Assembly (NCBI GenBank): GCA_934133165.1
Contig: CAKPAW010000001.1
Location: 347,221-411,220, forward strand
DNA length: 64,000 bases
Direction of reading: 5' to 3'
DNA from: an uncultured Clostridia bacterium
GTDB taxonomy: Bacteria; Bacillota; Clostridia; TANB77; CAG-508
Positions 54,443 to 63,097 of the stretch are shown one piece after another; position 1 is the stretch's first letter; the number at the start of each line of letters is the position of its first letter. The translations under genes were made by a program, and so were the position numbers. Below the pieces are notes generated by a model. The model searched no databases and was not told the origin of the DNA. It saw only the letters and a list, made by a program, of their open reading frames with translations.

Positions 54443-55172
54443 TCAGTCCTTTCCATATAGTATCAAAGTATTTACTAAACTTTGGACTTTCTCTACAATT
54501 TAATGGTGTTCTATTTTCCATTTCAAAGTCTATTGTATGAATTTCTTTAACAACAGCAGGTCTATTAGATAATACAATTACTCTGTCTGACATACTTATT
54601 GCTTCTGAAATATCATGTGTTACAATTAGTGCCGTAATATGCTCGTTTTTCAAAATATCATAAATATCTTTGGTAACCATTATTCTTGTTTGATAATCTA
54701 AAGCTGAAAATGCCTCGTCTAATAGTAATATTTTTGGTTTTATTGCTAAAGTTCTAATTAAAGCTGCCCTTTGCCTCATTCCACCAGATAATTGATTTGG
54801 ATATTTGTCTTTAAATTCATATAAATTGTATTTCTTAAGTAAGTTTTCCACATATTTTACATTCTCTGTGGTTTTTATGTTTTTAATTTCTAATCCAAAT
54901 AACACATTTTTATAAATTGTAAGCCATTCAAGCAAGCTATCTTTTTGAAGCATATAGCCTATCTGTCCGTCTATTTCAATATCTCCTGAGGTCTTTTCTT
55001 CTAGCCCTGCAATAATAGAAAGCACAGTAGACTTGCCACATCCACTTGGTCCAATTAAGCTAACAAATTCGCCTTCTTCCACACTAAAACTAACATCTCT
55101 TACCGCTTCAACTTCGCCATTTTCTGCTTGATATATCTTTGATATATTTTTAACTTTTAATACTTCTTTCAT
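54429..55172 (-). CDS. ABC importer ATP-binding protein (SsuB/TauB type)
   Basis: The protein has 247 residues. Walker A GPSGCGKST near 40-48, Q-loop in IGYMLQKD, signature LSGGMRQRAALIR, Walker B ILLLDEAFSALD and switch His in VTHDISEA are all present. The C-terminus is short. It energises uptake with the permease whose start overlaps this gene. A 62-nt leader separates it from the lysozyme gene. Confidence 0.93.
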   Translation of the reverse strand: MKEVLKVKNISKIYQAENGEVEAVRDVSFSVEEGEFVSLIGPSGCGKSTVLSIIAGLEEKTSGDIEIDGQIGYMLQKDSLLEWLTIYKNVLFGLEIKNIKTTENVKYVENLLKKYNLYEFKDKYPNQLSGGMRQRAALIRTLAIKPKILLLDEAFSALDYQTRIMVTKDIYDILKNEHITALIVTHDISEAISMSDRVIVLSNRPAVVKEIHTIDFEMENRTPLNCRESPKFSKYFDTIWKGLNVHE

Positions 55173-55233
55173 ATTGCACCTACTTTCATGTTATATATTA
55201 TATTTTATGTCGTTATATGTCGTTTTGTGCTTG

Positions 55234-56466
55234 CTATATTCTAATTGTACTGCCAGCATATATTAAATTTGGATTTTGAATTCTATTTAGTCTTACTATT
55301 GTTGCAATTGGTACTCCATATCTTCTTGAAATTGACCATAGTGTATCTCCCCATTGTATTTTATATAGTGTATGATTTAGGTCATATCTATTAGTAGGAA
55401 TTATTAGTCTTTGGCCAACATATATTAAATTTATATTTCTAATATTGTTTTCCACTGCTATTGCTCTTGCTGTTGTTCCAAACTCTGTTGCTATTTTATT
55501 TAAAGTATCTCCCCTTTGAACAACATAAATTGTCTGACCTGAAGTTGAGTTTCCATCTGTATCTATTGGAGTCTCTCCACTTGGCACTATTAGCGTTGAA
55601 CCTGCATAAATTAAATTTGGATTTGCTATATTGTTTAATTCTACAAGTATTTGCACAGTTGTGTTATATTCCAATGCAATTCCACTTAATGTTTGACCTC
55701 TTTGTATTGTTATAGTTGTTGTTCCACCTGCTGATGGTTTATTTGTATTATCTGGCAATGGAACCTCTGAATTTTCATTTAAAAGTATTCCATCTGTAAA
55801 TCTATCTCTATCTACATATCCATTTATTCCAGATATTTCTCCTGCATCTGTATATTGCCATCCTACCCAACTATCCCAATTTCCATTTGGTGTAGGTTCT
55901 TCTACCTCATATTGTGCTACCCATAACGGATAGTTTGTAAGACCTCCTCCAAATATATTTGAAGCATTGCTTGTATCACTATAAATAACCATCTCTTTGC
56001 CACTTAAACTTTCTACGGTTTGCATGAATGTTAGCCCTATTTCATTGATTTCCTCTGCACTTAAGTTACCAAAACTTTCAAAATCCATAGCTAATCTACA
56101 ATCTGGTGTCATACCAGAAATGGTTGAAACAAAAAAGTTAGCTTCTGCTACTGCCTCTGAGTTACTCCTTGCAGTTAAATAATGATAAAATCCTACTTTT
56201 AACCCATTTGCTTTTGCATTTGTATAATTTTGATTAAAATATGGATCAACAAAACTTGTTCCTTCACTTGCTTTCATATATACAATTTCAATTCCACTAC
56301 TTACTACCCCACTATAATCTATATTTCCTTGCCATCCACTTACATCAATACCATCATATATATTAGAACTTGATGGTCCAAACGCATAAACTGGTGCTAT
56401 CAATATGTACATTGGCATTGTAACTACTACAAGAAAACTGATAATCATTTTCCTAATATTTTTCAT
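55234..56466 (-). CDS. Secreted GH25 lysozyme with three LysM domains
   Basis: The protein has 410 residues. A signal peptide (about 1-29) precedes a GH25 muramidase domain (about 37-235). DGIDVSGWQGNID contributes the first catalytic-site Asp, and LAMDFESFG and the WQYTDAG strand complete the active-site barrel. Three LysM modules in the C-terminal third have the pattern QRGDTLxxIAxEFGTT..NNIxNxNLIYxGQxLIIP. LysM binds glycan strands and GH25 cleaves the MurNAc-GlcNAc bond. It is probably a wall-remodelling autolysin. No phage genes are adjacent. Confidence 0.94.
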   Translation of the reverse strand: MKNIRKMIISFLVVVTMPMYILIAPVYAFGPSSSNIYDGIDVSGWQGNIDYSGVVSSGIEIVYMKASEGTSFVDPYFNQNYTNAKANGLKVGFYHYLTARSNSEAVAEANFFVSTISGMTPDCRLAMDFESFGNLSAEEINEIGLTFMQTVESLSGKEMVIYSDTSNASNIFGGGLTNYPLWVAQYEVEEPTPNGNWDSWVGWQYTDAGEISGINGYVDRDRFTDGILLNENSEVPLPDNTNKPSAGGTTTITIQRGQTLSGIALEYNTTVQILVELNNIANPNLIYAGSTLIVPSGETPIDTDGNSTSGQTIYVVQRGDTLNKIATEFGTTARAIAVENNIRNINLIYVGQRLIIPTNRYDLNHTLYKIQWGDTLWSISRRYGVPIATIVRLNRIQNPNLIYAGSTIRI

Positions 56467-56542
56467 ACTCTCACCTCTTTTTTATAATTTATATATTTTA
56501 TAAAAATAAAGTGATTTTGGTGATTGCCCATATCTATTATTT

Positions 56543-56571
56543 CTGTTTTTTGGGGACGGAGCAAAAAACAG
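56543..56571. repeat. GGGGACGGAGC repeat as a small hairpin
   Basis: CTGTTTTTTG / CAAAAAACAG enclosing GGGACGGAG. Second copy of the repeat type seen at 52407-52483, in the divergent region between lysozyme and flippase genes. Confidence 0.5.
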
Positions 56572-56626
56572 TAAAAAAATTCGTCATTTTTTAATTTTGG
56601 ATTCATAAAATTAGCTAGGTGGTTTT

Positions 56627-58120
56627 TTGAGAAAAGTTAAATTATTTTTATTTAATGGTATTTTGCTTACTATTACTTCTTTAGTTTTAAGAAGTATTGG
56701 TATGTTTTTTGGTATATATATTTCTAATAAAATAGGAAGTGAAGCAGTTGGTGTCTATTCTTTAATTATGTCTGTTTATATGCTTTTTGTTACTTTTGCA
56801 AGTTCTGGTATTCACCTTGCTACTTCTAGAATTGTTTCAGAGCAACTTGCTTTTGGTAATGATAAGCATATAAAAAATGCTGTTAAAAAATGTGTGATAT
56901 ATAGTTTTATTACTGGCTTTGCTTCTTTTTTGCTTTTATTTTTCCTTGCCCCTTTAATTTCTAATTATTGGTTACATGGAAAAGTTAGTTCAATTTGCCT
57001 TCAAATTATGGGAATAAGTCTTCCTTTTTTGGCTATGAGTTCTAGCATTAATGGATATTTTTCTGCTATTCGCTATGTTAAAAAAACTGCTTTTTGCCAA
57101 GTTTTTGAACAAGTCTTAAAAATAGGTTTAATTGTATTTTTTATGAATATTTTTACGGCTTCTACTATTGAAACAGCATGTATTTGCCTTGTTCTAGGTA
57201 GTTGTATTTCAGAGGCATTATCTTTCTTTGCTCTTTTTATTTTTTATAAGAGAGATTTTAGAAATAATACTTCTATGACATCAAAAAACAATTCATTTAC
57301 TAAACAAATTTTAAAGATAACTCTTCCTATTGCTTTTACTTCATATATTAGATCTGGACTTTCTACTTTAAAACAAATTTTGATACCTACTCGTTTAGAA
57401 AAATCTGGTCTTTCTTGCGAAAACGCTTTGTCTAAATACGGCATTGTAAATGGTATGGCTATGCCTCTTATAATGTTTCCCTGTACTTTTATTTCTTCTT
57501 TTAGTATGCTTCTTATACCTGAATTTTCTTATTTAAATGCTAAAAGAAATTATGAAAAAATTAACTTTGCTATTTGTAAAATTTTAAAATTTTGCTTTAT
57601 TTTTTCTTTTCTAATTATGGGGATTTTTTGGTGCTTCTCAGATGAACTTTCTTTTTATATTTATAACGAGGAAAGTGCCTGTATTTTTATAAAAGTTTTA
57701 TCTCCTTTAATTGTTCTTATGTATGTAGATAATATTGTTGATGGAATTTTAAAAGGACTTGATAAACAAGTTTGTGTTATGGGAATTAATATTTTAGATT
57801 TATTAACTAGTGTTACTTTAATTTATTTTTTACTTCCTATACAAGGAATTAAAGGATATATTATTGTTTTATTTGTAAGTGAAATTTTAAATGGTCTTGT
57901 TAGTTTAGGATTATTAATAAAAGAAACTAAAGTTAAAATTGATTTTGTTAATTGGATTTTTAAACCTGGATTAGCCATTATCTTATTAAATCTTATTGTT
58001 AGAAATTTTTACTGCAATTCTATTTTTGAGTTAATTACACAAATCCTATTATTTGTTGTTTTTTATTTTATAATTGTCGCCTTATTCAAAGGTCTTGTTA
58101 AATCTGATTTAAAATTTTGA
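56627..58120 (+). CDS. MurJ/SpoVB-type polysaccharide flippase
   Basis: The protein has 497 residues from a TTG start with AGGTGG upstream. It has about 13-14 membrane helices of the MOP/MVF superfamily, with SIGMFFGIYISNKIGSEAVGVYSLIMSVY near the N-terminus and repeated polar residues in the central cavity. SpoVB proteins act in spore cortex synthesis; MurJ exports lipid II. Sequence alone does not decide between SpoVB and general lipid-linked oligosaccharide export. It is a single-gene plus-strand unit. Confidence 0.85.
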   Translation: MRKVKLFLFNGILLTITSLVLRSIGMFFGIYISNKIGSEAVGVYSLIMSVYMLFVTFASSGIHLATSRIVSEQLAFGNDKHIKNAVKKCVIYSFITGFASFLLLFFLAPLISNYWLHGKVSSICLQIMGISLPFLAMSSSINGYFSAIRYVKKTAFCQVFEQVLKIGLIVFFMNIFTASTIETACICLVLGSCISEALSFFALFIFYKRDFRNNTSMTSKNNSFTKQILKITLPIAFTSYIRSGLSTLKQILIPTRLEKSGLSCENALSKYGIVNGMAMPLIMFPCTFISSFSMLLIPEFSYLNAKRNYEKINFAICKILKFCFIFSFLIMGIFWCFSDELSFYIYNEESACIFIKVLSPLIVLMYVDNIVDGILKGLDKQVCVMGINILDLLTSVTLIYFLLPIQGIKGYIIVLFVSEILNGLVSLGLLIKETKVKIDFVNWIFKPGLAIILLNLIVRNFYCNSIFELITQILLFVVFYFIIVALFKGLVKSDLKF

Positions 58121-58147
58121 TATATTAAGAACTTTTAGTTAGACACA

Positions 58148-58188
58148 CCAAAAGGGACAGATTAACCAAAAGGAAACGTCCCCAATGG
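58148..58188. repeat. Single arm of the GGGGACGTTTCC element
   Basis: CCAAAAGGGACAG..GGAAACGTCCCCAATGG, nearly identical to the right arm of the 22137-22254 element but without a partner arm. Confidence 0.6.
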
Positions 58189-58197
58189 AGTGCACAT

Positions 58198-58239
58198 GAA
58201 AACACCATTTGCACTTATTTAAATGCAAATGGTGTTTTA
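58198..58239. terminator. Convergent terminator
   Basis: AAAACACCATTTGCA / TGCAAATGGTGTTTT stem between the flippase (+) and the orphan gene at 58242-58814 (-); T tracts on both sides. Confidence 0.85.
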
Positions 58240-58241
58240 GG

Positions 58242-58814
58242 TTAGACATTTTCTTCGCAGAATTTTTTCATTTTTTCTTCATTTTCACTCAAATAGACCT
58301 TTAAAAAGTTGCTACATACTTTATTATTCTTTGGGAAAGATTCTAAATATTGTTCTTTGGTATTTAATATGGGTATTAATCCTTCACTGCGATAGACAAA
58401 CATGAGAGCATATATTTCCTCTTTTGAGGTAACAATAATTGTTTGCTTCTCAATCTCTGTCTGCAATAAAACTGTACAAATTTTATCTTTAGAATACCAC
58501 ATCCATTCAGACCAAGTGCCCTTTTCTTCTAGCATATTTTTTCTTTTTTCATCTTTTTGATGAATAATTTGTTCTAGTCTTACTTTTTCTGCCTCCAGCT
58601 CTGGCTCTGTGGATTTAAAGTTAATGTACTTATGAATTGGACTTTCAGTATCTTTCATTATTTTCAATACTTCTTTTACATTTTCCAAGTTTTCTTTTTC
58701 AACTGTTGAATCTGCTTCTTTCAGTTCTCTTTCTAACCGTTTTACTTCTACATATGCAATATAAAAGCTATTGCATAGACTCTTAAAATAACTTTGTAAT
58801 GTGTACTGTTTCAT
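58242..58814 (-). CDS. Orphan soluble protein, atypical codon use
   Basis: The protein has 190 residues from ATG 58814 with AAGGAGG 5 nt upstream. It is predicted cytoplasmic: a helical N-terminal half with coiled-coil pattern (VKRLERELKEAD, then LEAEKVRLEQIIHQKDEKRK), then a beta-rich segment with WSEWMWYSKDKICTVLL. It uses more G/C-ending codons than its neighbours, and contains an in-frame CGG (58739-58737, Lys-CGG-Leu) where a +1 skip would hit TAG at once. I recognise no family. Composition suggests recent acquisition. Confidence 0.6.
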   Translation of the reverse strand: MKQYTLQSYFKSLCNSFYIAYVEVKRLERELKEADSTVEKENLENVKEVLKIMKDTESPIHKYINFKSTEPELEAEKVRLEQIIHQKDEKRKNMLEEKGTWSEWMWYSKDKICTVLLQTEIEKQTIIVTSKEEIYALMFVYRSEGLIPILNTKEQYLESFPKNNKVCSNFLKVYLSENEEKMKKFCEENV

Positions 58815-59050
58815 AGTGTCCTCCTTCAATAAATTATTTTAACTGACATGTTACTGCTAATTAGTATAGCATAGCATTTAACATAATACAAGCATTTTTG
58901 TACTTTTATTATAAATTACACCTATTCTTTTGCATTCTGTTTTTTAGGATGTACTATTTTTTTAAGAAATTTATTGACATTTTACATAATATTTGATATT
59001 ATATTTGAGTTACAAATAAACATTTATTTATTTGAAAGGAGATATCTATT

Positions 59051-59533
59051 ATGCTTCAACATTGTGGTAAGGTTTTCTTTAGAGTTTCTACTATCGACAG
59101 AAAAGGAGATGTCCCATCAATTTTTCTTGATATTATTGAGAAAAGTTCACGTACTCTAATAGGCCAAATCCGGTACAATTACGATTCCAATTACGAGGAT
59201 CAGCGTGAATATGTCAGAATGGCTTTTGATGTAGTTGACCCCAGGTTACTTGATCCTACTAGGAATAGTAGGCTTTTGGAAGATATTGTTGTTGGAGGTA
59301 TGATTTGGCTTACAATGGATCCGCACCGTACTTATGATTTTAGGCCTATAGTTTATATGGCCGTTCATCCTTATGATGCTGATCCTGAAATCATGAAGAT
59401 AATTAATGCATCCACTATTGACATCCTTAATAAACTTGGATGTACAAAGGATAAAGAAAAAGGCATTTGGTCTTTTTCACAAATTAATTCTTCATCGCAG
59501 CAGTACATTAGCTCTATTATTAATAGAGACTAA
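59051..59533 (+). CDS. Orphan soluble protein, atypical codon use
   Basis: The protein has 160 residues and a start with AAAGGAG upstream. No signal peptide or membrane helix is visible. It is mixed alpha/beta with a conspicuous FRVSTIDRKGDVPSIF start and MAFDVVDPRLLDPTRNSRLLEDI in the middle. Codon use includes CGT, CCG, CGG (59171-59173, in frame, Ile-CGG-Tyr) and GAC, unlike the AT-rich neighbours. It has its own strong terminator. No family is recognised; acquisition by transfer is likely. Confidence 0.6.
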   Translation: MLQHCGKVFFRVSTIDRKGDVPSIFLDIIEKSSRTLIGQIRYNYDSNYEDQREYVRMAFDVVDPRLLDPTRNSRLLEDIVVGGMIWLTMDPHRTYDFRPIVYMAVHPYDADPEIMKIINASTIDILNKLGCTKDKEKGIWSFSQINSSSQQYISSIINRD

Positions 59534-59537
59534 ACCC

Positions 59538-59567
59538 AAAAGCCCTTCAGAATTTTGAAGGGCTTTT
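59538..59567 (+). terminator. Terminator of the 59051 gene
   Basis: AAAAGCCCTTC / GAAGGGCTTTT stem with T-rich tail just after the stop codon. Confidence 0.85.
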
Positions 59568-59772
59568 GATATTTTTACTTTTTCAATTCTTATTAAGCTT
59601 TTTAATTAAAATACTATTTTTTAATATATATATCATTATTCATTTTATTCTAATTGCTATCCTCTTTTACTTAAGTCCAATTACAAAATAATTTTTTACT
59701 AGATTATTATGGTAATTTATTGTAAATAATATTTTTTTATTATATAATTATCTTCAGTAAAAGGAGAAAATT

Positions 59773-60567
59773 ATGGAAAGAATTGCAATTTTGTCTGATG
59801 TACATGGTAATTTAACTGCTCTTAGAGCAGTCTTAAGTGATATTGAAAGAAGAGGTATCAAAAAGATTTTTTGTCTTGGAGATAGCGTTATTAAGTGTGC
59901 AAATCCGGACAAAGTTATAGATTTATTGCGTAAAAAATGTGAAGTCATTCTCTTAGGTAATTGTGATGAAATTATTTGTAGACCTGGAATCGAATATGGC
60001 AGATTTTGGACTAGAGACCGAATTGGAGAAGAAAGAGCTAAATTCCTTTATAATTGCCCTGTTTCTTATGAATTCTATTTAAGTGGACATTTAATACGTT
60101 TATTTCATGCTTCTCCATTTAGTTTAGAACATATTTTTAACCCAATGTATCCAAATTCAGATACAATTTACTTTAATAAAATTATTAGTAATCCTGAAGA
60201 TTTATTTAAAAATACTGAATTTCTTGGTAAGACTAAGAATGATCCGATTCCTGATGTAATAGGTTATGGTCATCTACATACACCTAGTATTTTTAGATTT
60301 AAAAATAAGACTATTTTTAATGTTGGAAGTGTTGGTGTTCCTGTCGAGATGTCTAATGAAGGTGAAGAAGATGAAACTTCTAAATTTTCGACTATGGCTT
60401 CTTACATGATATTAGAAGGTGAACTTGACTCTAAAAAACTTTCTTCTATTTGTTTTACTTTGGTTCGTCTTCCTTACAATATAGAAAAAGAAATTGAATA
60501 TTTAAAAGATTCTGATATGCCTAATAAAGAAATTATTATTCAATCTTTGAGGACAGCAAATCACTAA
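59773..60567 (+). CDS. Calcineurin-like metallophosphoesterase
   Basis: The protein has 264 residues. The metal-binding motifs run in order: SDVHGN (8-13), CLGDS, LGNCDE and, later, GYGHLHTPS with NVGSVGVP. It belongs to the YfcE/MJ0936-like phosphodiesterase group. Substrate is not predictable. AAAGGAG precedes the start. It probably forms a transcription unit with the following pyrophosphorylase (37-nt gap), though a functional link is not obvious. Confidence 0.88.
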   Translation: MERIAILSDVHGNLTALRAVLSDIERRGIKKIFCLGDSVIKCANPDKVIDLLRKKCEVILLGNCDEIICRPGIEYGRFWTRDRIGEERAKFLYNCPVSYEFYLSGHLIRLFHASPFSLEHIFNPMYPNSDTIYFNKIISNPEDLFKNTEFLGKTKNDPIPDVIGYGHLHTPSIFRFKNKTIFNVGSVGVPVEMSNEGEEDETSKFSTMASYMILEGELDSKKLSSICFTLVRLPYNIEKEIEYLKDSDMPNKEIIIQSLRTANH

Positions 60568-60604
60568 TTTGAGGTTTGTTGTATATGATATATAAAAGGA
60601 TTAG

Positions 60605-61867
60605 ATGTTTATGGTACAAAATTTAGAAAAAGCAAAAGAAATCTTGAAAAAGTATCATCAAGAACACTTACTTGCTTTTTATGATGAATTGAATAATGAA
60701 GAAAAAGAGTTTTTAGTTAATCAAATTTGTAATATTAACTTTGAACAAATTTTTAACTTATATGAGGCTTCTAAAATAGATGAAGTAATTCCTCATAATT
60801 TAATTGAGCCTTTACCTTATTTCATAAAAAATAAACTTCCTAAAGAAGATGCTGTTATATATAAAAATATTGGTGAAGAAACAATTAAAAGTGGAAAATT
60901 TGCTGTTGTAACAATGGCTGGTGGCCAAGGCACTCGACTTGGATATAAAGGACCAAAAGGCACTTTTGAATTAGATATTATCCCTAAAAAATCTCTTTTC
61001 GAAATTCTATGTGATATGCTAAAAGAGGCTTGTAAAAAATATAATGTAATTATTCCTTGGTATATTATGACCAGTATTTATAATGATCAGGCAACTAAAG
61101 ATTTTTTTGAAGAAAAAAATTACTTTGGCTACCCTAAAGGATATATAAAATTTTTCAAGCAATCTCAACTTCCTTTAATAGATAAAAACGGTAATTTGAT
61201 TTTAGAAGAACTTTATAAAATTAAAGAAGCATCTAATGGAAATGGCGATGTTTTCAATTCTATAAAAACTGATGGCATTTTAGAAGATATTTATAATAAG
61301 AAAATAGAATGGCTTTCATTTAGTGGTGTAGATAATGTCATTTTAGAAATTGTTGATCCCTTATTTTTAGGTTTGACAATTCACAATAATAAATTAATAG
61401 CTTCAAAAACATTATTTAAAGAAAATGTCGATGATAAAGATTGGATATTTGCTAGAAAAAATGGTAAGCCTGCTATTATAAATAGTTGTCACTTAACAGA
61501 TATTATGAAAGTTGCTAAAAATGTTGATGGAAAATATTTGTATAGGCAAATAAATATGTTAGCACATCTATTTCATGTTTCTGCTATCGATAAAATTTGC
61601 AATACCAAATTACCTTATCACAGAGCTTTCAAAAAAAATACTTTTATAAATGATGAAGGAATGAAACAGGTACCAGAAACACCTAATACTTTTAAATTTG
61701 AAACTTTCATTTTTGATGCCTTTTCTTTGTTTAATGACATTGAATTACTGCAAGTAGAAGTAGAAGATGAATTTGCACCAATTAAAGATTTTACAGGACC
61801 TCATAATCCTGAAGTTGCAAAAGAATTATATGAGAAAAAACATGAAATATTAAAAATGACGCATTAG
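60605..61867 (+). CDS. UDP-sugar pyrophosphorylase (UDPGP/UAP1 family)
   Basis: The protein has 420 residues. The nucleotide-binding signature TMAGGQGTRLGYKGPKGTF near residues 99-117 is typical of the eukaryote-like UDPGP family rather than GalU or GlmU. The sugar-binding segments SNGNGDVF and SGVDNVILEIVDP match UDP-GlcNAc/GalNAc pyrophosphorylases. It makes UDP-activated sugar from UTP and sugar-1-phosphate. ATG 60605 and ATG 60611 are both possible starts. The terminator overlaps the stop. Confidence 0.88.
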   Translation: MFMVQNLEKAKEILKKYHQEHLLAFYDELNNEEKEFLVNQICNINFEQIFNLYEASKIDEVIPHNLIEPLPYFIKNKLPKEDAVIYKNIGEETIKSGKFAVVTMAGGQGTRLGYKGPKGTFELDIIPKKSLFEILCDMLKEACKKYNVIIPWYIMTSIYNDQATKDFFEEKNYFGYPKGYIKFFKQSQLPLIDKNGNLILEELYKIKEASNGNGDVFNSIKTDGILEDIYNKKIEWLSFSGVDNVILEIVDPLFLGLTIHNNKLIASKTLFKENVDDKDWIFARKNGKPAIINSCHLTDIMKVAKNVDGKYLYRQINMLAHLFHVSAIDKICNTKLPYHRAFKKNTFINDEGMKQVPETPNTFKFETFIFDAFSLFNDIELLQVEVEDEFAPIKDFTGPHNPEVAKELYEKKHEILKMTH

Positions 61868-61893
61868 GTACTTTCCCTTTTGCGTCATTTTTA
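61853..61893 (+). terminator. Terminator overlapping pyrophosphorylase stop
   Basis: AAAATGACGC / GCGTCATTTTT stem; the 5' side includes the last codons. Confidence 0.8.
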
Positions 61894-61918
61894 TATTATC
61901 TTTAATTAAAACATTATC

Positions 61919-61958
61919 CAAAAGTGACAGATTAACCTTTTAGAAACGTCCCCTTTGG
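61919..61958. repeat. Single arm of the GGGGACGTTTCC-type element
   Basis: CCAAAAGTGACAG..AGAAACGTCCCCTTTGG, followed by GGTACTTTTGGTAC. It is a diverged relative of the 58148 and 22214 arms, between convergent genes. Confidence 0.5.
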
Positions 61959-61969
61959 TACTTTTGGTA

Positions 61970-63097
61970 CTATTTTATGATTATTTTATTATTTTTTTCG
62001 CTAGTTACTGGTAATTTTACAATAACTGTTGTTCCTTTGTTTTCTTTACTTTTAATTTCTATTTTTCCTTCAGATAATTCTACTATTCTTTTTACTATTG
62101 CAAGTCCAAGTCCACTTCCTTCTTTTGAATGTGACCTATCTATTTGATAAAATCTATCATATACTTTTTCTAGCTCTTCTTCCTTCATTCCAATACCGTG
62201 GTCTTTTATTTCTACATTAATGTTGCTATCTTTTTCGTATACTTTTATATCTATACTCTCGCCTTCATTTGAGAATTTTATAGCATTATCTATTATATTT
62301 ACCCATACTTGAAATATTAAGTCTTCATCTCCTAAAAATATTTTTTCTTCTAAACTTACATTTATTTTTATATCTTTTTTAGACCACTTTGGCTCTAATA
62401 AACTTATGGCCTTTCTTATTTGTTCTGCCACTTCTATTTCTTGTTTATTTGTAATTATTTCTTGATTGTTTAATTTACTTAATTTTAAAATCTTCCCTGT
62501 TAAGTTTTCTAATCTTTTTGCTTCTTCTATAATAATATTGGCATATTCTTCTCTTTCTTCATCTGTTAAATTTTTATCTTTTAAGAATTTTGCAAATCCC
62601 TCTATTGAAGATACCGGAGTTTTGATTTCGTGTGATACGTTATTTATAAATTCTTTTTGTAAATTTTCTGTACTTTTTAAACCACGTGTCATTTTATTGA
62701 AATTGTTTGTTAATTCACCTATCTCATCTTCTCTTTTTGTTTCTAGTTCTATATCATATTCACCTAAAGCCACTTTTTTAGTTGCCTCGTTTATTTGCTC
62801 TATTGGTCTAAATATATTTTTTAAATTTATTCTTACTAATACAGCACTTATAATTACTATATTTAGTATTGCAAATCCACAAATTTTTCTTGTTATGTAT
62901 ATAAGACTATCTATTTGTTCTTTGTCGTGAATATTTATTTCTATTAATTTATCTTGCATTGTTGGAACTACAAATACTGAAAATTCTATTACTGTTAATA
63001 TTGCTACTAGCACTAATGCAATAATAAAACTTCTCATTAAACTTCTTTGCATTGAATTTCTTTTTCCAAATATTTTTTGAACTACTTTCTTAAACAT
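61970..63097 (-). CDS. Sensor histidine kinase
   Basis: The protein has 375 residues. Two membrane helices (about 22-46 and 72-92) flank a very short extracellular loop. A HAMP linker, HisKA with phosphoacceptor His156 in SHEIKTPVSS, and a HATPase domain with the N box (IIDNAIKFS), DHGIGM and GSGLGLAIV follow. The small sensor loop suggests intramembrane or accessory-protein sensing. It overlaps the response regulator gene by 16 nt. Confidence 0.93.
   Translation of the reverse strand: MFKKVVQKIFGKRNSMQRSLMRSFIIALVLVAILTVIEFSVFVVPTMQDKLIEINIHDKEQIDSLIYITRKICGFAILNIVIISAVLVRINLKNIFRPIEQINEATKKVALGEYDIELETKREDEIGELTNNFNKMTRGLKSTENLQKEFINNVSHEIKTPVSSIEGFAKFLKDKNLTDEEREEYANIIIEEAKRLENLTGKILKLSKLNNQEIITNKQEIEVAEQIRKAISLLEPKWSKKDIKINVSLEEKIFLGDEDLIFQVWVNIIDNAIKFSNEGESIDIKVYEKDSNINVEIKDHGIGMKEEELEKVYDRFYQIDRSHSKEGSGLGLAIVKRIVELSEGKIEIKSKENKGTTVIVKLPVTSEKNNKIIIK

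Noticed and set aside
52482..55172. Thiamine-precursor importer (ThiXYZ)
   Set aside because: The binding protein belongs to the broad NMT1/SsuA class, but no TPP riboswitch or thiamine gene is adjacent, so substrate was left open.
55234..56466. Phage endolysin for the GH25 gene
   Set aside because: No holin or other phage genes nearby; it has a signal peptide and three LysM domains, as in cellular autolysins.
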